Shown: piece after piece, positions 59,396-64,000 of the stretch | Layout: each line of letters opens with the position of its first letter | Numbering within the stretch: position 1 is the first letter of the stretch | Assembly (NCBI RefSeq): GCF_011388215.1 | Contig: NZ_CP049989.1 | Coordinates: forward strand, 4,258,001-4,322,000 | Length of the DNA stretch: 64,000 bases | Source of the DNA: Hydrogenophaga crocea | GTDB lineage: Bacteria > Pseudomonadota > Gammaproteobacteria > Burkholderiales > Burkholderiaceae_C | Direction of reading: 5' to 3' | The notes under the pieces: model-generated | The model's database searches: none | The model's input: the letters and a program-made list of their open reading frames with translations, nothing else | Told to the model about the DNA's origin: nothing | Translations under genes and position numbers: made by a program

Positions 59396-61639
59396 TCAGG
59401 GGCGCGGACTGGCCGGGGCCGGCGCGGGGGCTGCGGGCGCCGGGGTGGGCGTGGGCTGCACCGGAACGGGCACCGGCGTGGACGTGACGCCACCGGGCGC
59501 GCCTTCGGTGGTGCCGAGCTGTGGCCGCGGCGCGTTCTGGCGCTGGTAGGGCATGGGCTGCTCGCCCAGCACCGGGCTCTGGTTGATCTGCAGCACGCTG
59601 CTCGGCGCGGGCTGGATGTCGCGCTGCACCGCGCGCATCTGCTCGTAGCGGTCGAGCGCGAGGTTGGCGGTGTCGCGCTCGTCGCGCAGCACCACGGGGC
59701 GCAGGAACACCATGAGGTTGGTCTTGCGGCGGCTGCGGCTTTCGTTGCGGAACAGGCCGCCCAGCACGGGCACGTCGCCCAGGCCGGGCACCTTCTGCTG
59801 GTTGTTGGCGAACTCGTCCTGCAGCAGGCCGCCGAGCACCACGATGGCGCCGTCGTTCACGAGCACGTTGGTCTCGATGCTGCGCTTGTTGGTGATCAGG
59901 CCGGTGCTCGAGCCCACCGACGAGGGCAGGATGCTGCTGACCTCCTGGTAGATGGTCATCTTGATGGTGCCGTTCTCGCTGATCTGCGGCTTCACGCGCA
60001 GCGTCAGGCCCACGTCCTTGCGCTCGATGGTCTGGAACGGGTTGACCGAGCCGTTGTTGCCGCCGCCGGTGTTGGTGAACTGGCCGGTCACGAAGGGCAC
60101 GTTCTGGCCGATGACGATCTTGGCCTCTTCGTTGTCGAGCGTGAGCAGGTTCGGGGTGGACAGCACGTTGCCGGCGCCGTTCTCCTGCAGGAAGCGCGCG
60201 AGGAAGCCCAGCACGTAGACGCCGCCGGTGCGGCGCGCCAGGCCGATGTTGAGGCCGGCCGCGGGCGTCGTCTCGCCCTGCGCGAGGTTGATGATGTTGC
60301 GGCCGCCCTCACCGAAGTTGGTGCCGAGCAGGCCGATCACGCGGTCGCCCGAATTGCCCGAGGCGCCCTGCCACTGGATGCCGAACTCGGCGGCCTTGTC
60401 GTCGTTGATCTCGGCGATCAGGCTTTCCACGTAGACCTGGGCGCGGCGCGAGTCGAGCTGGTCGATCACCGCGCGCAGCTGGCGGTAGACCGGCTCGGCC
60501 GCGGTGATGATGAGCGAGTTGGTCGCCGGGTCGGCCTGGATCTGGCCGCCGGTGGAGGGCTGGGCGCTGGGCGTGACCGGCGTGGTCGAGGCCGTCATGC
60601 CCGAGGCATTGGCCGTGAGGTTGATGGTGGACGGCGCGGCGCGGACGGCCGAGGCGGAGCCGATGGCGCCGGCTGCACCGCCGCCGCCACCGCCCGATTC
60701 GGCCGCGGCCAGCGCGGCGCGCAGCGTGGTGGCCATGGAGACCGCGTCGGCGTTCTTCAGGTAGACCACGTGGATGTTGCCGCTGAGCGCGGTGGCCGAG
60801 GGCTGGTCGAGCCGCACCACGAGCGATTTCACGAGCGCCAGCCGCGCCGGATTGGCCGCACGCAGCACCAGGCTGTTGCTGCGTGCGTCGGCCATGATGG
60901 TGGTGCGGTAGCTCGCGTCGGCCGCGCCCGCAGCGCCGCCGGCGCCCGCGGTCGCGGGGTCGATCAGGCGCTGGATCATGGGCACCAGGTCGGCCGCCAC
61001 CGCGTGCTGCAGCGGCACGATCTCGATGTCGCTCGCGCCCGGCACGTCGAGCGCCGAGATGATGCGCGCCACGCGCTGCAGGTTCTCGGCGTAGTCGGTG
61101 ATGACCAGCGAGTTGTTGCCCGGGTTGACGTTGATGGTGTTGTTGGGCGGGATCAGCGGGCGCAGCACCGGCACCAGGTTGTTCGCGTTCTCGTGGTTGA
61201 GCCGGAAGATCTGCGTGACGACCTGGTTCGACGAGGGCAGGGCCGAGGGCGCGCCCGCGTTGACCACGTTGCCCTGCAGCTTGGCGTCGGCCTCGGGCAC
61301 GATCTTGTAGAGGCCGCCGGTGTCGACCAGCGCGAAGCCCTGCAGGCGCAGCGCGGCCGCGAACTGGTTGAGCGCCGCGTTGGGCGGCACCGGGCGGTCG
61401 GTGGACAGGTTGATGGTGCCGCGCACGCGCGGGTCGACCACCACGCTGCGGCCGGTGATGGTGGCCATGGTGCGGGCCACGGCCTCGATCTCGGCGCCCA
61501 CGAAATTGAGCGTGACGGGTTCGCTGTTGCGGGCGGCGGGCTGGGCCTGGGCCGAGGGCGTGCCCAGCAGACTCAGCGCCATGGCGCAGGCCAGCGCGAG
61601 GGCGCTGCTGCGGCTGGCGAGGGGGGTGAGGGCGGACAT
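59396..61639 (-). CDS. gspD: Type II secretion outer-membrane secretin GspD
   Basis: The 747-residue precursor has a signal peptide (SALALACAMALSLLGTPSAQ). The N0-N3 domains follow (VTLNFVGAEIEAVARTMATI, NLVPVLRPLIPPNNTINVNP, YAENLQRVARIISALDVP), with a Gly/Ser-rich insert near 320-365. The secretin core has VGLTLRVKPQISENGTIKM and VPVLGGLFRNESRSRRKTNL. A Pro-rich tail of about 50 residues ends the protein. It forms the outer-membrane channel. AGGA lies before the ATG. Confidence 0.97.
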   Translation of the reverse strand: MSALTPLASRSSALALACAMALSLLGTPSAQAQPAARNSEPVTLNFVGAEIEAVARTMATITGRSVVVDPRVRGTINLSTDRPVPPNAALNQFAAALRLQGFALVDTGGLYKIVPEADAKLQGNVVNAGAPSALPSSNQVVTQIFRLNHENANNLVPVLRPLIPPNNTINVNPGNNSLVITDYAENLQRVARIISALDVPGASDIEIVPLQHAVAADLVPMIQRLIDPATAGAGGAAGAADASYRTTIMADARSNSLVLRAANPARLALVKSLVVRLDQPSATALSGNIHVVYLKNADAVSMATTLRAALAAAESGGGGGGAAGAIGSASAVRAAPSTINLTANASGMTASTTPVTPSAQPSTGGQIQADPATNSLIITAAEPVYRQLRAVIDQLDSRRAQVYVESLIAEINDDKAAEFGIQWQGASGNSGDRVIGLLGTNFGEGGRNIINLAQGETTPAAGLNIGLARRTGGVYVLGFLARFLQENGAGNVLSTPNLLTLDNEEAKIVIGQNVPFVTGQFTNTGGGNNGSVNPFQTIERKDVGLTLRVKPQISENGTIKMTIYQEVSSILPSSVGSSTGLITNKRSIETNVLVNDGAIVVLGGLLQDEFANNQQKVPGLGDVPVLGGLFRNESRSRRKTNLMVFLRPVVLRDERDTANLALDRYEQMRAVQRDIQPAPSSVLQINQSPVLGEQPMPYQRQNAPRPQLGTTEGAPGGVTSTPVPVPVQPTPTPAPAAPAPAPASPRP

Positions 61640-61673
61640 GGCGCAATCCTATAGGGAGGTGGTCAGGCAGCGG

Positions 61674-62465
61674 TCACCCGATGGTGATCACCGAGCGCGG
61701 GCCGTCGCGGCGGCCCACGATGTTGAGCAGGTTGGTCAGCGCGAGCTCGCTGCCCGGCGCGGCCTGGGCGTCGCCCGCGAAGCGCAGCCGCCCGCCGACC
61801 CATTCGCCCTGACCCTGCAGCAGCAGGGCGCCGCTGAGGGTCTGGAGTTCGAGCCGCGCGGTGTGGCCGTCGGCGTCGGCGCGCAGCTGGGCGCGGTAGC
61901 TGCCCAGGGGGCGGATGCTGGACAGGCGCGAGGCCAGGTCGAGCGCGTCGATGTCGAGTCCGCCGTACAGCTGCGCGCGGCCGCTCACCAGGCTCAGACC
62001 CAGGCCCTGGCTTTGCAGTGCGATCGTGCCTTCGAGGCGCAGCGTGTTCCAGGGCGTGCCCAGGCCCGCGAGCAGGCCCGCGGGCAGGCGGCCCTGGAAG
62101 GGGGCGATGTCGAGCCGGGTTTCGCCGATGCCGGGCCGCAGGTGCAGCTGCACCGGTTGCGGCGTGCAGCACGGCGCGCGCAGGCCGAGCGCGAGCGCGG
62201 GCCCGCCATGCCAGGCCGGGCGCAGCCGCCAGGCCAGGCCTTCGGGCAGCGCGCTGGTGCTGCGGCTGCCTTCGCCGCCGGTGAAGAGCAGGTCGGCGCG
62301 GCCGGTCCAGACCGTGCCGCTGGCGTTGACCAGCTGCACCTGGCCGCCGCTGGCGCGGGTGACGGCGTCGGCCAGCCAGCGCGCGGGCGCGAACAGCAGC
62401 AGCGCGAGCAGCGCGCCGAGCACGGCGGCCGCGAGGGCCAGGCGTTGGATGGCGGTGGGGTTCAT
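61674..62465 (-). CDS. gspN: Type II secretion protein GspN
   Basis: The 263-residue protein has one N-terminal membrane anchor (LALAAAVLGALLALLLFAPA) and a periplasmic domain with repeated beta-strand patterns (VQLVNASGTVWTGRADLLF, GSYRAQLRADADGHTARLEL, LSGALLLQGQGEWVGGRLRF), as in GspN. GspN is an accessory, not universal, part of the system. The ATG is three bases after the gspM stop. The NDEF order behind gspLM is common in Comamonadaceae-type clusters. Confidence 0.9.
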   Translation of the reverse strand: MNPTAIQRLALAAAVLGALLALLLFAPARWLADAVTRASGGQVQLVNASGTVWTGRADLLFTGGEGSRSTSALPEGLAWRLRPAWHGGPALALGLRAPCCTPQPVQLHLRPGIGETRLDIAPFQGRLPAGLLAGLGTPWNTLRLEGTIALQSQGLGLSLVSGRAQLYGGLDIDALDLASRLSSIRPLGSYRAQLRADADGHTARLELQTLSGALLLQGQGEWVGGRLRFAGDAQAAPGSELALTNLLNIVGRRDGPRSVITIG

Positions 62466-62467
62466 GG

Positions 62468-62998
62468 TCAGTTGGCCGTGGCCAGCGGCGGGCCGGCCAG
62501 CACCAGGGTGCCGGTCCAGCCACCCGAGGCGGCGTCGCGGCTCAGTTGCGACTCGACCGGCAGCAGGCGGGCGTTGCTGCGCACCTGCTGCAGCCACTGC
62601 GCGAGCGCCACGGGGCTGGCCTGGCGCAGCGCAACGGTGGCGCGGTCGCCGACCACGCTCACCTGGGCGCTGCCGCCCAGCGTGGCGCTGGCGGCTTCGA
62701 GCTGGCGCAGTGCTTCGTCGCGGCTGGGCGCGGCGGCCGCCGACTGCGCGCGCAAGGCTTCGGCCTGTTGCGCAAACTGCTGCATGCGCGCGAGTTGGGC
62801 GTCGGCGGCGGCCTGGCGCGCGGGCGCCTGGCGCAGGGTCTGCCAGGCCGGCGCGATCGCCACCCACCACAGCAGGCCCAGGCCGAGCACGGCGGCGGCG
62901 ATCAGCACCAGCCGGCGCTCGCGCGCCGACAGGCCGGCCAGCCAGGCCGAAACGGCGGCCAGGCCGCGGGTCTTGGAGGGGGTGTCGCTGGCGGCCAT
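62468..62998 (-). CDS. gspM: Type II secretion protein GspM
   Basis: A 176-residue bitopic protein. A short cytoplasmic N-terminus contains SARERRLVLIAAAVL, leading into the membrane segment (LVLIAAAVLGLGLLWWVAIA). A periplasmic coiled-coil region (ADAQLARMQQFAQQAEALRA) is followed by a ferredoxin-like domain (QVSVVGDRATVALRQASPVA). This is the standard GspM layout; it stabilises GspL. It starts three bases after the gspL stop. Confidence 0.93.
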   Translation of the reverse strand: MAASDTPSKTRGLAAVSAWLAGLSARERRLVLIAAAVLGLGLLWWVAIAPAWQTLRQAPARQAAADAQLARMQQFAQQAEALRAQSAAAAPSRDEALRQLEAASATLGGSAQVSVVGDRATVALRQASPVALAQWLQQVRSNARLLPVESQLSRDAASGGWTGTLVLAGPPLATAN

Positions 62999-63001
62999 GG
63001 T

Positions 63002-64000
63002 TCAGGGTTGGGGCGTTTGCAGCGACAGTTCGCCGCCGTCGTAGCGCGCGCGCCAGCCGGCGGTCTGCAGCGCCTGCTGCAGCGCGCGCACCTGGTCGTC
63101 GCCGGCGCGCCAGCCCGACAGGCGCAGGCCGTTGGCGTCGTAGGACAGCCGCGTGGGCGTGACGGCCTCGGGGCCGGCCGCGCGGTCGATCGCGCCGAGC
63201 AGGGTTTCGAGGTCGCCCGCGGCCAGGTGGCCGCTGGCCTGCTGCAGCCGCGCGACCTCGCGCTGCATCTGCACCGGCGGGTCGATCACCAGGCCGACGT
63301 TGGGGAAGGTGCGCGTGAGCGTGTCGCGCGCGGCGGCCTGCTTGGCCTGCAGGCTGCGGCCTTCCTGCCAGGCCACGAGGTTCAGGCCCACGAGCTGCGC
63401 CAGCAGCAGCGCCGCCAGGCCCCAGCGCGCCGGGCGCCAGGCGGGTGAGGCGCGGAACTCGCGCCAGGCGCGGCGCAGGCGCTGGCTGCGGCGGGCGTTG
63501 GAGGACAGGCTGAGGTCGAACTGCGCGAGGTTCCAGTCGGTCTGGCCCGCGCGCAGCAGCCATTGGTCGGGCGGCACCGGGTCGACATGGCGCTGCAGCA
63601 CGCGCGTGGCGAGCTCGACCACCAGCGGGTCGGCGAGCCAGACATCGAGGCTGCGCGCGTCGTCCTGGCCTTCGTCGGCGCCGGGAATGAGCGCCGACAG
63701 CGGCGGCACGCCCGCGCCTTCGAGCAGCGGCACGCTGCTCACGCCCAGCGGGCTGGCGCTCGCGAGCCAGGCCTGCTGGCCGTCGATGTGGGCCCAGTGC
63801 ACGAGGCTGGGGGCGTCCATGGCGAAGCTGCGCGTGCTGCCGGGCGCCGAGGGTGCGGCGGCCGCGACCATGGGCCACATGAGCGGCGCGATGCGCGCCA
63901 CCGGCCGGCCCGAGCTTTCGAGGGCGCGCACCCAGGCGCGCAGGCGGTCGCGGTGGGTGCTCGCGACCCAGACCGGCTGGCCCGGCCGGCCGTCGGGCTC
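63002..64000 (-). CDS. gspL: Type II secretion protein GspL (3' part; runs off the window)
   Basis: The reading frame is open to position 64000, so the N-terminus is missing; at least 332 codons are present. The cytoplasmic actin-like region is seen (VWVASTHRDRLRAW, then ALESSGRPVARIAPLMWP). A membrane segment follows (WGLAALLLAQLVGLNLVAWQ), then the periplasmic ferredoxin-like domain ending LSYDANGLRLSGWRAGDDQV. GspL recruits GspE to the membrane and pairs with GspM. Confidence 0.93.
   Translation of the reverse strand, partial: EPDGRPGQPVWVASTHRDRLRAWVRALESSGRPVARIAPLMWPMVAAAAPSAPGSTRSFAMDAPSLVHWAHIDGQQAWLASASPLGVSSVPLLEGAGVPPLSALIPGADEGQDDARSLDVWLADPLVVELATRVLQRHVDPVPPDQWLLRAGQTDWNLAQFDLSLSSNARRSQRLRRAWREFRASPAWRPARWGLAALLLAQLVGLNLVAWQEGRSLQAKQAAARDTLTRTFPNVGLVIDPPVQMQREVARLQQASGHLAAGDLETLLGAIDRAAGPEAVTPTRLSYDANGLRLSGWRAGDDQVRALQQALQTAGWRARYDGGELSLQTPQP

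Overview
The window is a GC-rich, densely coded chromosomal segment of a betaproteobacterium. Gene content and order (FlhDC master regulator, fliC-fliD-fliST, motAB, cheYZ, flhBAF, fliA, flgNMA, flgBCDEFGHIJKL) point to Burkholderiales, most likely Comamonadaceae such as a Hydrogenophaga- or Acidovorax-like genus. The genus is an inference; no rRNA or other marker is present.

Positions 1-40100 form one flagellar and motility super-cluster. fliJ (cut by the left edge), fliI, fliH, fliG and fliF run leftward, away from a rightward fliE. An accessory block follows: two CesT-like secretion-chaperone paralogues, a small unknown protein, and a seven-repeat FG-GAP lipoprotein. Next, leftward, come fliC-fliD-fliS-fliT. 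Then, rightward, come flhDC, motAB, cheYZ, an inserted DUF1778/GNAT toxin-antitoxin pair, flhB-flhA-flhF, a degenerate FlhG-like gene and fliA, with a TPR glycosyltransferase behind fliA. Two non-flagellar genes (an internally duplicated unknown protein and a GGACT-like enzyme) separate this from flgN-flgM-flgA (leftward) and the complete rod/hook set flgB to flgL (rightward), which ends with an HDOD protein. Readable control sites fit the hierarchy flhDC, then fliA, then fliC/flgM/mot: sigma-28 promoters before fliC and flgM, a perfect sigma-28 -10 box before motA, and a shared inverted-repeat element before fliE and flhB that may be the FlhDC site.

Positions 40100-53030 are metabolic. They hold queC, a FitAB/VapBC-type toxin-antitoxin pair with a visible operator, and a catabolic cluster. 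In that cluster a hydantoin-racemase-like gene diverges from a five-gene dipeptide-type ABC transporter, an amidase-signature enzyme, a GntR/FCD regulator and an N-carbamoyl-amino-acid hydrolase-like enzyme. The shared intergenic region carries a repeated GCATACAAAA element that is a good candidate operator. A class A beta-lactamase and an unknown membrane protein follow.

Positions 53100-64000, all leftward, hold an SbmA/YddA-type ABC exporter overlapping a hexose-phosphate mutarotase, a cytosolic 5'-nucleotidase-like gene, and a type II secretion operon read as gspL (cut by the right edge), gspM, gspN, gspD, gspE, gspF. No tRNA, rRNA, CRISPR array, insertion sequence or prophage was seen.
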